Source: Vicinamibacteria bacterium (GTDB lineage Bacteria; Acidobacteriota; Vicinamibacteria; Fen-336). From it: a DNA stretch of 64,000 bases. Under the pieces are notes generated by a model, which was not told where the DNA came from, searched no databases, and saw nothing but the letters and a program-made list of their open reading frames with translations. Position numbers and translations under genes: made by a program. The stretch covers positions 1-64,000 of the forward strand of contig JAMPXO010000010.1 of the NCBI GenBank assembly GCA_023701125.1, given 5' to 3'. Of this stretch, positions 8,250 to 16,658 are shown in pieces; positions within the stretch are counted from its first letter, which is position 1; each line of letters opens with the position of its first letter.

Positions 8250-8651
8250 GTGAAGGATCTCGAGGCGCTGTGCCGAGATCACGGGCTGCTCGCGATCTAC
8301 CTGTTCGGGTCGCGCGAGCAGGACGGGGTGCGGCTGCTGGCCGGTGAACCCGTCGAGCGCGAGGGGTCGGACCTCGACGTCGCTGTCGTGTTCGCGGGGC
8401 CTCCGCGGGTCGAGCGGCTGCCCGCCCTTCAGGTCGCGCTCGAGGACGCCTTCGCGCCGCTGCGCGTCGACCTGGTGCCGGTGCAACGCACCGACGCGCT
8501 GTTCGAGTTCCGCGCGATCGACGGCACGCGGGTGGCCACACTGGACGACCACCGCGCGAACGTCTACGAACTCACGGTGATGCGCCGCGCCGCGGAACTG
8601 CTGCCGATCCAGGCCGCTCTGGACCGCGACCGCTTCAAGGCCACTCCATGA
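8250..8651 (+). CDS. mntA: MNT-domain nucleotidyltransferase antitoxin
   Basis: A 133-aa minimal nucleotidyltransferase. The GS motif is at 20-21 (LFGS) and the D-x-D metal pair at 41-43 (SDLDVAVVF). The gap between them is about 19 residues, longer than the roughly 10 usual in MntA, because of a loop containing two short acidic stretches. In HEPN/MNT modules this enzyme AMPylates the toxin on a tyrosine and so neutralises it. It overlaps the HEPN gene by 4 nt (ATGA). GTG at 8250 is the only sensible start. A TANNNT hexamer (TAAGCT, 8237-8242) lies 7 nt before it, so a leaderless transcript is possible. Confidence 0.85.
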   Translation: MKDLEALCRDHGLLAIYLFGSREQDGVRLLAGEPVEREGSDLDVAVVFAGPPRVERLPALQVALEDAFAPLRVDLVPVQRTDALFEFRAIDGTRVATLDDHRANVYELTVMRRAAELLPIQAALDRDRFKATP

Positions 8652-9079
8652 CCGGTGGCGTGATCGACCTCAAGGTCGTCGGGGATCGGCTGCAGATCGT
8701 GGCCGAGGCACTCGAGCGCCTGCGTTCGCTGCCGGTGGAACGGGAGCCGTTCGCGGCCGACTGGAGAAACGCGGCGGCAGCCGACGCCGAACTCCGCCGC
8801 GGCATCGAGGCACTGTTCGATGTGGCGCGACATCTGTTGTCGAGGAGGTTCGGGCTGGGCGCCCTCGAATACCGTCAGGCGGCGCGTGCGTGCGCGGACA
8901 AGGGACTCGTCCCTGATCCGGAACTCGCCGCCCGGTTCGTCGAGATCGCCGGGTTCCGCAACCGGCTGACGCACTTCTACGACGAGGTGACGGCCGAGGA
9001 ATTGCTCGCTGTTCGGGCCGGGCACCTCGACGAGCTGGAGGCGCTGGCGGCGGCGTTGCGCGCCGCCGCCAGTCCGTAG
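8648..9079 (+). CDS. hepT: HEPN-domain toxin (HepT/DUF86 family)
   Basis: A 143-aa all-helical protein with the R-x4-H-x-Y active-site motif intact: R104, H109 and Y111 in RNRLTHFY. In this family the motif forms an RNase site in a dimer, and the tyrosine is the residue AMPylated by the cognate MNT protein. The gene overlaps mntA by ATGA, the standard order for this module (antitoxin first in this subtype). The toxin target (mRNA or tRNA) is not deducible. The gene ends directly against a copy of the dispersed repeat. Confidence 0.88.
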   Translation: MTGGVIDLKVVGDRLQIVAEALERLRSLPVEREPFAADWRNAAAADAELRRGIEALFDVARHLLSRRFGLGALEYRQAARACADKGLVPDPELAARFVEIAGFRNRLTHFYDEVTAEELLAVRAGHLDELEALAAALRAAASP

Positions 9080-9168
9080 GGTTCCGGTGCCGGGCAAAGC
9101 CCGTCACCGGTCCCATGGGGGCTCCGTCGCGAACGGACGCTCCTCGGCCCCCAACCCCCCCGGCGGGA
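9080..9168. repeat. Dispersed structured repeat, copy A
   Basis: Fills the whole gap between the convergent hepT and mdh stop codons. Stem I pairs CCGGTG (9084-9089) with CACCGG (9105-9110) around an inner stem CGGGC/GCCCG, flanked by GGG...CCC. Stem II pairs TGGGGGC (9115-9121) with GCCCCCA (9146-9152) around an inner hairpin TCCGT-cgcga-ACGGA (9123-9137). Reverse-complement copies occur at 16524-16658 and 56687-56774, and a same-strand copy at 48041-48125. Its position suggests a two-way transcription end. Confidence 0.75.
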
Positions 9169-10149
9169 CTAACCCAGCAGCGACTCGACTGCCGCGCGCT
9201 CTTCGCGCAGCTCCTTCTCCGTCGCCTGCAGCTTGCCCTTGAGGAACTCGTCCAGCGGCAGGTCCTTCACCACCTGGTAGTCGCCGCCCTTGCACGTGCA
9301 GGGGTAGCTGAACACCACTCCTTCGCCGACGCCGTAGCTGCCGTCAGCCGGGACCGCCATCGAGACCCAGTCGCCCTCGGGCGTGCCCTGGATCCAGTTG
9401 CGCATGTGATCCATCGCCGAAGACGCCGCGGAGGCCGCCGAGCTCTGGCCGCGAGCCGCGATGATCGCGGCGCCGCGCTGCTGCACGGTGGGGATGAACG
9501 TGCCCTTGTACCAGTCGGCGTCGACCAGCGACATCGCGGACTTGCCACCCACGGTCGCCTGCGACAGATCGGGCACCTGGGTCGAGGAGTGGTTGCCCCA
9601 GATCGTGACCTTGCGGATCTCGCGCGGGTGCGAGCTCGTCTTCTCGGCGAGCTGCGAGATCGCGCGGTTGTGGTCGAGCCGGGTCATGGCGTGGAACTGG
9701 CGCCGGTCGAGGCCCTTGGCCGCGGACGACGCGATCAGCGCGTTGGTGTTGGCGGGGTTGCCGACGACGAGCACGCGGACGTCCTTCTTCGCCCGGGCCG
9801 CGATCGCCTGGCCCTGGGGCCCGAAGATCGCGCCGTTGGCGGAGAGCAGGTCCTTGCGCTCCATGCCCGGGCCGCGCGGGCGAGCGCCGACCAGGAAGCA
9901 GACGTCCGCCTGGTCGAACGCCTCGTTGGCGTCGGCGGTGGCGACGAGGCCGTCGAGGGTGGGGAATGCGCAGTCGCGCAGCTCCATGCACACGCCCTCG
10001 AGCGCCTTGAGCGCGGGGGCGATCTCGAGCATCTGAATGATCACGGGGCGGTCGGGACCGAGCAGGTTGCCGGCCGCCAGGCGGAATGCGAGGGCGTAGC
10101 CAATGTTGCCGGCGGCGCCCGTGATGGCGATGCGAAGAGGTTTTTCCAT
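9169..10149 (-). CDS. mdh: Malate dehydrogenase (NAD-dependent)
   Basis: Interconverts malate and oxaloacetate in the TCA cycle. The 326-aa protein starts with a Rossmann glycine motif GAAGNIG at 11-17, has the substrate-binding arginines in the mobile loop ([14 protein letters not shown], about 88-101), the NPAN strand at 130-133 and the catalytic histidine H186 in WGNHSS; the D-H-N-R-A segment near 158-162 carries the partner aspartate. This is the cytosolic/bacterial MDH type found in Thermus and many proteobacteria (about 325-330 aa), not the lactate-dehydrogenase-like type. ATG at 10149 is the natural start, since the frame upstream has no homology. It diverges from a beta-propeller gene 76 nt away. 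Confidence 0.95.
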   Translation of the reverse strand: MEKPLRIAITGAAGNIGYALAFRLAAGNLLGPDRPVIIQMLEIAPALKALEGVCMELRDCAFPTLDGLVATADANEAFDQADVCFLVGARPRGPGMERKDLLSANGAIFGPQGQAIAARAKKDVRVLVVGNPANTNALIASSAAKGLDRRQFHAMTRLDHNRAISQLAEKTSSHPREIRKVTIWGNHSSTQVPDLSQATVGGKSAMSLVDADWYKGTFIPTVQQRGAAIIAARGQSSAASAASSAMDHMRNWIQGTPEGDWVSMAVPADGSYGVGEGVVFSYPCTCKGGDYQVVKDLPLDEFLKGKLQATEKELREERAAVESLLG

Positions 10150-10225
10150 GGCGTCCCGGATTCTAGCGCCGCGGCTGCGGGGCCGGGCTATCCTGCCGGC
10201 GGGAGCGGAAGAGGAGCCGAAGGCG

Positions 10226-11482
10226 ATGCGAGGAACCACGATGCTGATGGCGGGCGCGCTGCTGGCGGCGCCATTGGCCGCGGAGTGGCCGCAGTGGCGC
10301 GGCCCCGCGCACCTCGGCTCGTCTTCCGAGCGCGAGCTGCCGCTGCGCTGGAGCGCGACCGAAGGCCTGGCCTGGACGCTGGCGCTGCCCGAGATCAGCG
10401 GCGCGACCCCGATCGTCCATGGCGAGCGAGTGTTCCTGAACGTCGCCCGCGGCGACGCACTGGAACTGTGGAGCGTCGACCGCAACACCGGGAAGGTGCA
10501 GTGGCAGGCGCCGGTGGGCACCGGCAACATCAGCACCCGCAAGCAGAACATGTCGTCGCCGTCGCCCGTCACCGACGGCCGCCACGTCGCGGTGCTGACC
10601 GGCACCGGCGTGCTCAAGGGCTTCGACCTCGACGGCAAGGAGTTGTGGGCCCGCGACTTCCAGAAGGAGTACGGCAAGTTCGGCCTGATGTGGGGCTACG
10701 CCAGCTCGCCGCTGCTGTTCGAGGGCAGCCTGTACGTGCAGGTGCTGCACGGCATGCACACCGACGACCCGTCGTACGTGACGCGGATCGAGCTGGCCAG
10801 CGGCAAGACCGTGTGGCGCGTGGAGCGACCGACGGATGCGCCGAAAGAATCGCCCGACGCCTACACGACGCCGACGATCGCCCGCACGGCGAGCGGCCCG
10901 GAGCTGGTGATCACCGGCGCGGACTACGTCACCGGCCACGACCTGAAGAGCGGCCAGGAGCTGTGGCGCTCGGCGGGCCTCAACCCCGGCCGCGAGGGCT
11001 TCTACCGGGTGGTGGCCTCGCCGCTGGCGCTCGGCGACCTGGTGATCGCGCCGACGCGAGTGCGGCCGATGCTGGCGCTGCGCGCGGGCGGTCGCGGCGA
11101 CGTCACGACCTCGCACCGGGTCTGGGCCCACGACGCCGGTCCCGACGTGCCGACTCCCGCCAGCGACGGAGAGATCCTCTACATCGTCAACGACAAGGGC
11201 ATCGCCAGCGCGCTCGACGTCAAGACCGGCGCCGTGCTCTACGCCGAGCAGCGGCTGAAGGTCGGCACCTACTCGGCGTCGCCGCTGGTCGCCGCCGGCC
11301 GCGTCTACGCGACCAGCGAAGACGGCGTGACGACCGTGTACCGCGTCGGGCCGAAGTTCGAGATCCTGGCGGAGAACACGCTGCCCGGCTTCACGCTCGG
11401 CTCGATCGCGGTCTCGGAAGGCCAGCTCTTCGTGCGCAGCGGCCAGAACCTGTACGCGATCGGCGAACGGCGCCGGCGGTAG
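10226..11482 (+). CDS. Secreted PQQ-type beta-propeller protein (1)
   Basis: A 418-aa exported protein with a signal peptide (about 1-20). Immediately after it comes the WPQWRGP signature that opens all the propellers of this window. Repeated blades follow with the pattern D-x-x-T/S-G-K-x-x-W (for instance near residues 85-95, 185-195 and 235-245), as in PQQ-dependent dehydrogenase and BamB-like folds. I see no catalytic Asp/Glu or disulfide motif of true quinoprotein dehydrogenases, so cofactor binding is doubtful; a scaffold or binding role in the periplasm is equally possible. ATG 10226 is chosen because it directly precedes the signal peptide and has GAGGAG about 10 nt upstream. Confidence 0.75.
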   Translation: MRGTTMLMAGALLAAPLAAEWPQWRGPAHLGSSSERELPLRWSATEGLAWTLALPEISGATPIVHGERVFLNVARGDALELWSVDRNTGKVQWQAPVGTGNISTRKQNMSSPSPVTDGRHVAVLTGTGVLKGFDLDGKELWARDFQKEYGKFGLMWGYASSPLLFEGSLYVQVLHGMHTDDPSYVTRIELASGKTVWRVERPTDAPKESPDAYTTPTIARTASGPELVITGADYVTGHDLKSGQELWRSAGLNPGREGFYRVVASPLALGDLVIAPTRVRPMLALRAGGRGDVTTSHRVWAHDAGPDVPTPASDGEILYIVNDKGIASALDVKTGAVLYAEQRLKVGTYSASPLVAAGRVYATSEDGVTTVYRVGPKFEILAENTLPGFTLGSIAVSEGQLFVRSGQNLYAIGERRRR

Positions 11483-12229
11483 CTACTTCAGCCGCTCCAT
11501 CGCCGCGCGCAACCAGGCCGCGTCGGCGACCAGGTCGGTGTAGCCGTCGAGCGCGCCGTAGCGGCCGGGGCCGTTGCCGTCACCGTCGCCCCAGGCGCTG
11601 ACACCGAGCAGGCACGGCTGGGCCGCGTCGCGGAACAGCCCGCCACCGCTGTCTCCCGGCGCGCCGAGGCCCTCGAGAGCGGCACCACCCGGCGGCCCGT
11701 CGAAGCGCAGCACGACGAACCCACCGTCGCGGCGCAGGACGTGGTTCTGCGCCGCGCGCACGGCGCCATCGGAGGGTCGGGGGCCGGTCAGCCCCGTCCC
11801 GGTGTCGCCGCGCCCGGCCAGCAGTACGGCGTCGCCCTCGGTCGACGGGGTCGCGCAGACCTCCGCCGGTGTCGCGGCCGCGGGCTCGGCGAGCCGGACC
11901 AGCGCCAGGTCGTGGGGGCTGCCCGGGCCGGCATCGCGCCACTCGGGATGCCGCTCGACGGCCGCGACCACATGGCGGACGCCAGCCAGCTCGAACCCCA
12001 AGCCGCGTCGCTCCACGGCCTGGGCGACGTGGGCGGCGGTCAGCACCAGCCGCGGCCCGACCAGCGTGCCCCCGCCCGCCTTGTCGAAGGCCCCGGCGAA
12101 CGGCAGGCGCTCGGCGAGCGCGCGGTAGGCGGCGTCGTCGCGGTCGTGGCGGACCAGGACGGCTGGAGCCGGGATCGCGAGCACGAGCAGACCGCTCGCC
12201 AGGAACACACGGCGTTGGACAGGGTTCAA
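11483..12229 (-). CDS. Secreted trypsin-like serine protease (S1 family)
   Basis: A 248-aa exported protease. A signal peptide or anchor covers about residues 7-25. The catalytic triad is complete: H67 in TAAHV, D107 in HDLALV and S194 in GDSGGG. No PDZ or prodomain. Substrate specificity cannot be read reliably. I start it at TTG 12229, because GGAGGA (12240-12235) lies 5 nt upstream and no ATG or GTG gives the same context; the next in-frame GTG would cut into the signal peptide. Its stop codon ends one base after the stop of the convergent propeller gene. Nothing in the neighbourhood indicates its target. Confidence 0.85.
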   Translation of the reverse strand: MNPVQRRVFLASGLLVLAIPAPAVLVRHDRDDAAYRALAERLPFAGAFDKAGGGTLVGPRLVLTAAHVAQAVERRGLGFELAGVRHVVAAVERHPEWRDAGPGSPHDLALVRLAEPAAATPAEVCATPSTEGDAVLLAGRGDTGTGLTGPRPSDGAVRAAQNHVLRRDGGFVVLRFDGPPGGAALEGLGAPGDSGGGLFRDAAQPCLLGVSAWGDGDGNGPGRYGALDGYTDLVADAAWLRAAMERLK

Positions 12230-12313
12230 GGGACTCCTCCGGGAGGTCGAGATTGAGACGTACGGGACCGCGGCACGGTCGGCCTTGTTTGCGGCGTGTG
12301 GCGCGGCTGACGC

Positions 12314-13846
12314 ATGCTCCCGCGAATGCGTGGTCCGCTGCTCGCCGCCCTGCTCATGGCGGCCGCGATCGTCGTGCGCTTCGAGGGCACGGCGCTCGAG
12401 TACCTGCCGCTCGATTCGTGGATGTACGCCGCGATGGCGGACGACCCGCGGGTGTACACCGCGACGCCGTGGGGCTACCGGCTGCTGGGGCCGCTGCTGG
12501 TCAGCGTCGCGCCCAACGTGCGCGACGGTTTTGCCGCGCTGATGATGGCCTCGTTGTGCGGCGCGGCCGCGGCGCTGTTCCTGTTCCTGCGCGCGCTCGG
12601 CCACGGCGAGCGAGCGGCGCTCGTCGGCGTGCTCGTCTTCGGGGTGACCGACCCGGTGGCGACCGCGGTGCGCAACCCCTACCTGTGCGAACCGCTGACC
12701 GCGTCGTTCGCGTGTGCGTTCCTGGCCGCGCTGGCCACGCGCGCGCCGCTCGGCGCTCTGGCGCTGGTGGCCGTGCTGGGTGCGTTCTCCAAGGAGATCT
12801 TCCTCGGCCTGCTGCCGCTCGTGTTCCTGGTCCGCCGGCCGGAGCGCGGCGTGCGCCGCGCGCTCGCCGACGCCGCCCTGGTCGCGACGCCGGCGCTGGT
12901 GCTGACCGCCCTGCTGCGGGTCGCGTGGACGCCGCAGTTCCCGGCCGTGTGGGGACTGCCCGGCCAGCGCGTGCTGCCCGTGCTCTGGGAGCGGCTGGGG
13001 ACGGGGTTGCTCGACCCCGAGCTGCTGCTGCTGGGCCTGACGCCGCTGGCGCTGATCGGCGTCTTCACGGCCCGCGGCAAGGAGCTGCGCACGACCTGGG
13101 CGCCGATGGCGCTCGTCTACTACCTGCTGCCGTTCGCCGCCTGGCTCTACGACCCGCGGCCGGGGCGGCTGCCGTTCTTCGGCGAGACGCTGCATCGGCT
13201 GTGGATCTACGCGGTGCCGCTGATGATCCCGCTGGCGCTCGCGTTGTGGCCACGCAGCACGCCGGGCGGGTCGGCGCCCGCCCCGCTCCCGGCGTGGCCC
13301 CGGCCCGCGGGCCTCGCGGGCTGGGTCGGCGCTGCTGTGATCGCCAGCCTGCCGCTGTGGGCGCTCGACGACTATCGCCGCGGGCCGCTGCCCGAGCGCT
13401 TCAACGGCCCCGTGGTGCGCGCGCTGTTCGGCGAGAGCCTGCACGTCGCCCGCGCCATGGGCCGCGGCGACACGCTGCGTTACGACCTGGAGGCGGAGCT
13501 GCCGGGGCGCGCGACGCGGCGCGCGGCGCAGCGCTTCTTCCTGCGCGGCGGCTGGGGCCCGTTCCCGTACCTCGCGCCGGGCCCGGCGCAGCTCGAGCAG
13601 CCGAGCGGCGAGATCTCGGTGCCCGCGGGTTCGTCGCGGCCGCTGTTCCTGCAGTTGACGCTGTCGGCCCCGGTCCCGACCCCGGTGCGACTCGAGCGGG
13701 CGGGCGTTGAGGTCGCGCGCTTCGAGGTCGCGGAGCGCCAGGCGTTCGGCGTGTGGCTCGAGGATCTGGTCCGCGGCGACAACGCCGTGCGCGTCGTCGC
13801 CGCACCCGGGCTGCGGCTGCACGCCTACGAGCTGCAGCCGCGCTGA
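12314..13846 (+). CDS. Polytopic membrane protein, possible glycosyltransferase
   Basis: A 510-aa protein with about 8-10 hydrophobic helices over residues 5-380 and a soluble C-terminal domain of about 120 residues with beta-rich character. An acidic pattern in the first loop (LPLDSWMY, about 32-39) and an aromatic, charged loop after it resemble membrane glycosyltransferases of the GT-C/DUF2029 type, which use lipid-linked sugars. I cannot name a family with certainty. The final domain (from about 435) has strands reminiscent of a carbohydrate-binding or jelly-roll module. ATG 12314 or ATG 12326 could start it; both precede the first helix. It stands alone between convergent/divergent neighbours. 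Confidence 0.55.
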   Translation: MLPRMRGPLLAALLMAAAIVVRFEGTALEYLPLDSWMYAAMADDPRVYTATPWGYRLLGPLLVSVAPNVRDGFAALMMASLCGAAAALFLFLRALGHGERAALVGVLVFGVTDPVATAVRNPYLCEPLTASFACAFLAALATRAPLGALALVAVLGAFSKEIFLGLLPLVFLVRRPERGVRRALADAALVATPALVLTALLRVAWTPQFPAVWGLPGQRVLPVLWERLGTGLLDPELLLLGLTPLALIGVFTARGKELRTTWAPMALVYYLLPFAAWLYDPRPGRLPFFGETLHRLWIYAVPLMIPLALALWPRSTPGGSAPAPLPAWPRPAGLAGWVGAAVIASLPLWALDDYRRGPLPERFNGPVVRALFGESLHVARAMGRGDTLRYDLEAELPGRATRRAAQRFFLRGGWGPFPYLAPGPAQLEQPSGEISVPAGSSRPLFLQLTLSAPVPTPVRLERAGVEVARFEVAERQAFGVWLEDLVRGDNAVRVVAAPGLRLHAYELQPR

Positions 13847-13861
13847 GCGGCGAGAGTCCTG

Positions 13862-15232
13862 CTACAGCGGGCCCGCGCTCCACGGGCCCGTCAGCGCCAC
13901 CGTGAAGCCGGGCTTGTGGACGTTGAAGAACAGCCAGCGGCCGTCGGGGGAGAAGCAGGCGCCGGCCAGCTCCGAGTCGGTGAAGTCGCCGCGCAGGCCG
14001 TTGCGCTCGCCGGCGAGGCGCACGTCGCCGCGGGCCAGCGTGAACAGCTTCCCGTCCGCTGTCAGGCCGCGCAGGTGCTGGGGCGGCGCGCCGTCTTCGC
14101 AGATCACCAGGCCGCCGCGCGGCGTCACGCACAGGTTGTCGGGGTGCTGCAGCAGGGCGGCATCGCGCGACTCGTAGACGAGGCGCAGCGTGGCCGCCTG
14201 CGGGTCGAGCTCGAAGATCTGGCCCTTGCGCAAGGCCCCGGCGTTGGTCGCGCTGACGTACACGCGCCCGCCGCCCCACCAGCAGCCCTCGAGCCGGCCG
14301 AACGTCGCGCCACCCGCGCGCTGGCCCTGGCTGAAGCAGCCAAGGGTGTCCTGCGCGACGGGGTCCGCGTGGGCTCGCTCCGGAAAGGCGATCGGCACCC
14401 ACTCGATCGCCAGCGCGTCCTCCAGCCCCACGCCCGGTCGCGTGTCGAAGCCCGGCCGGCCGCGCACGGCGAGCATCTCCAGCACGCCGCCGTCGCGCAG
14501 CGCGCCCGGCCGCTTCGGCACGAAGCGGTACAGGCCCGCGGTCTGGCGGTCCTCGGTCTGGTAGACGATGCCGGTGCCGGGGTCGATCGCGACGGCCTCG
14601 TGGAAGAAGCGACCCAGGCCGGGCAACGGCTCGGGCGCGGCCAGACCGCTGGAGGGCACCTCGAACACCCAGCCGTGGCTGCGGGCGAACGCGGGCTCGA
14701 CTTCCGGATCGGCGACCGTCTCCTCACACGACAGCCACGTGCCCCACGGAGTCGGGCCGCCGGCGCAGTTGGTGGCGGTGCCGAGCAGGCTGGCGCGGGC
14801 CTCCAGCAGCTTCGCGTTCGCCACGTCGACGACCAGCGTGACGGTGCCCGCGCCGCCGCCCGGGTCGTACGCGGCGCCCGGCGCGAACGGCGCGGCAGGT
14901 CGCGGGATCTCGTGGTTACGGATCAGGCGCACGCGGCCGTGGCCGGCGTCGAAGGCGGCCATGCCGTCGTGGCGGGTGGGCGTGGTGCCGCCGCCGTCGA
15001 GGGCGTCGCCGTGCCAGCCGAACGTGAAGTAGCGGAAGCCGGGCGGCAGGTGCAGCAGCGACAGTCCAGTGGTGTCGTCGCGGACCGGGGCCAGCGGGCC
15101 GTAGCCCGCGCTCGCGATCGAATCGGCCTGCGCGTGGCGGGCCAGCAGCGCGCCGAGCGGGCCGGCCAGCGAGAGCCCGCCGGCGACGCGGGCGGCGTGC
15201 TTCAGGAATCCACGGCGCGAGGGCGAGCGCAT
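13862..15232 (-). CDS. PhoX-like (DUF839) Tat-exported protein
   Basis: A 456-aa protein with a twin-arginine signal (SRRGFLK at 5-11, followed by a hydrophobic stretch to about 30 and A-x-A near 35). The body matches the PhoX/DUF839 beta-propeller family: a long N-terminal R-L-I-R-N-H-E-I-P segment near 103-111, N-C-A-G-G-P-T-P-W-G-T-W-L-S-C-E-E near 154-170 and H-P-D-N-L near 370. PhoX phosphatases are monomeric, calcium- and iron-dependent. Here the cysteines and acidic residues around C-E-E are kept, so phosphatase activity is plausible, although many DUF839 members are uncharacterised. ATG 15232 is favoured by the Tat motif; an upstream in-frame ATG at 15253 would add seven residues. Confidence 0.78.
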   Translation of the reverse strand: MRSPSRRGFLKHAARVAGGLSLAGPLGALLARHAQADSIASAGYGPLAPVRDDTTGLSLLHLPPGFRYFTFGWHGDALDGGGTTPTRHDGMAAFDAGHGRVRLIRNHEIPRPAAPFAPGAAYDPGGGAGTVTLVVDVANAKLLEARASLLGTATNCAGGPTPWGTWLSCEETVADPEVEPAFARSHGWVFEVPSSGLAAPEPLPGLGRFFHEAVAIDPGTGIVYQTEDRQTAGLYRFVPKRPGALRDGGVLEMLAVRGRPGFDTRPGVGLEDALAIEWVPIAFPERAHADPVAQDTLGCFSQGQRAGGATFGRLEGCWWGGGRVYVSATNAGALRKGQIFELDPQAATLRLVYESRDAALLQHPDNLCVTPRGGLVICEDGAPPQHLRGLTADGKLFTLARGDVRLAGERNGLRGDFTDSELAGACFSPDGRWLFFNVHKPGFTVALTGPWSAGPL

Positions 15233-15272
15233 GTGGCCCTCATCTTCTAGCATCCGGGGACCCGGAGGGAAC

Positions 15273-16523
15273 TTGCGCCTGCTCGTGTTCGCCCTGATCG
15301 TCGCCCTCGCCGTGCCCGCCCGCGCCCAGGAGGGCGCGCCGGCGATCGACGCCCTCGTCACGCGGCTGTCGAAGGAAGTCGAACAACTGCGCGGGCGGCG
15401 CTTCCTGCGCCCGGTCGCGGTCAGGCGGATCAGCGACGCCGCGGCGCGCGCCCACTTCGAGGCCCGCACGCTGGAGACCTGGCCCGCGGAGAAGATCGCC
15501 GCCGACAGCCTCGCCTACCAGGCGCTGGGCCTGTTGCCCGCCGGCCACGACCTGCTGAAGTCGCTGCTCGACCTGCTCGAAGAACAGGCCACGGGCTTCT
15601 ACGACCCGAAGACCGACACGTTCTTCCTGCTCGAGGACGCGACCGACGCCTCGCTGCCCGCGGTCATCGTGCACGAGCTGACTCACGCCCTCGACGACCA
15701 GCACTTCGGCCTCGACGCGGCGCTCGACGGGCTCAAGCACGACGACGATGCCTCGTCTGCCTATGCCGCCGTGGTCGAAGGCTCCGGCTCGCTGGTGATG
15801 AGCGCGTGGCTGCTGGCGGAGATCAAGTCGGGCCGGATGAGCGCGGAGGCGATGGCCGGGCTGGTCAACGCCGAGGCCGCCCGCGGCGCCAGCCTGCGCG
15901 CGGCGCCCGCTCTGGTCCAGCGCAGCCTGCTCGGGCCGTACGTGCTGGGCCAGGCATTCCTGCAGCGCGGCGACCCGCTGGCGCTGATCCGCGGCGTGGT
16001 GGCGGCCGACGTCGACGCCGCGTTCACGCGGCCGCCGCGCAGCACCGAGCAGGTGCTGCACCCGGAGAAGTACTGGAAGCAGGCGGAGGAGCCGGTCGCC
16101 GTCGACCTCGGCGACCTGTCGAGCCACCTCGGGCCGGGCGCGCGCCAGCGCGGCCAGGGCCGGCTCGGCGAGATGCTGGTGGCGCTGCTGACCCGCGGCC
16201 CCGCGTTCGATCCGCTGTCGCCGGCCGCCGCCGATGCTCGGCGCTGGACCACGCCAGGCGCCCGCGGTTGGGCCGGCGACCAGTACCAGCTCTACGAGAC
16301 CGCCGACGGACCGGTCACGCTGCTGACGACGGTGTGGGACTCGGAAGAAGAGGCGATCGAGTTCCGCAGCCAGTGGAAGCCGGCGCCGTCGTGCGCGCCG
16401 TTCCGCTCCGGGTCGGCCGTGCTGCTGGTGTGCGGCACGAGCCCGCGCGGGGCGGACCTGGCCGCCCCGGCGCTGGGCAAGGCGCGGGAGGCGGCGGCCT
16501 CCCGCGCCCGCGACGTCCGCTAG
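15273..16523 (+). CDS. Secreted HExxH protein, putative zinc metallopeptidase
   Basis: A 416-aa exported protein with a signal peptide (about 1-18). A clear zinc-binding HELTH motif lies at 134-138, followed by ALDDQHF. A glutamate in VVEGSGS about 30 residues later could be the third ligand, as in gluzincins. The rest is helical and not assigned. I do not recognise the family beyond 'HExxH protein found in several phyla'. TTG at 15273 is chosen because GGAGG (15264-15268) sits just upstream and because it starts the signal peptide; an ATG at 15231 would place non-hydrophobic residues in front. The gene ends against repeat copy B. Confidence 0.65.
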   Translation: MRLLVFALIVALAVPARAQEGAPAIDALVTRLSKEVEQLRGRRFLRPVAVRRISDAAARAHFEARTLETWPAEKIAADSLAYQALGLLPAGHDLLKSLLDLLEEQATGFYDPKTDTFFLLEDATDASLPAVIVHELTHALDDQHFGLDAALDGLKHDDDASSAYAAVVEGSGSLVMSAWLLAEIKSGRMSAEAMAGLVNAEAARGASLRAAPALVQRSLLGPYVLGQAFLQRGDPLALIRGVVAADVDAAFTRPPRSTEQVLHPEKYWKQAEEPVAVDLGDLSSHLGPGARQRGQGRLGEMLVALLTRGPAFDPLSPAAADARRWTTPGARGWAGDQYQLYETADGPVTLLTTVWDSEEEAIEFRSQWKPAPSCAPFRSGSAVLLVCGTSPRGADLAAPALGKAREAAASRARDVR

Positions 16524-16658
16524 GGGTAGCCCCCATGGGACCGGCGCCGGGTTCACCCCAGCGCCGGAACCCGACGGGGGTTTGGGGGCGGAGGAGCTTC
16601 CGTTCGCGACGTAGCCCCCATGGGACCGGCGCCGGGTTCACCCCAGCGCCGGAACCCG
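16524..16658. repeat. Dispersed structured repeat, copy B (partly duplicated)
   Basis: Fills exactly the space between two convergent stop codons. A 48-bp block is present twice without a mismatch, at 16526-16573 and 16611-16658 (85-bp period). Each block holds stem I (CCGGCGC pairing with GCGCCGG). Between them is the stem II part, with TGGGGGC (16583-16589) pairing with GCCCCCA (16614-16620). Orientation is reverse to copy A. The exact duplication looks recent compared with the divergence between copies. Confidence 0.8.

Noticed and set aside
9104-9295. Short frame spanning the repeat and the mdh end
   Set aside because: It is produced by the repeat and a shifted frame of mdh; no independent support.
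10226-11482. Calling the propellers PQQ-dependent alcohol dehydrogenases
   Set aside because: Only the blade motif is seen; the catalytic and cofactor residues of those enzymes are not recognisable, and no pqq genes are in the window.
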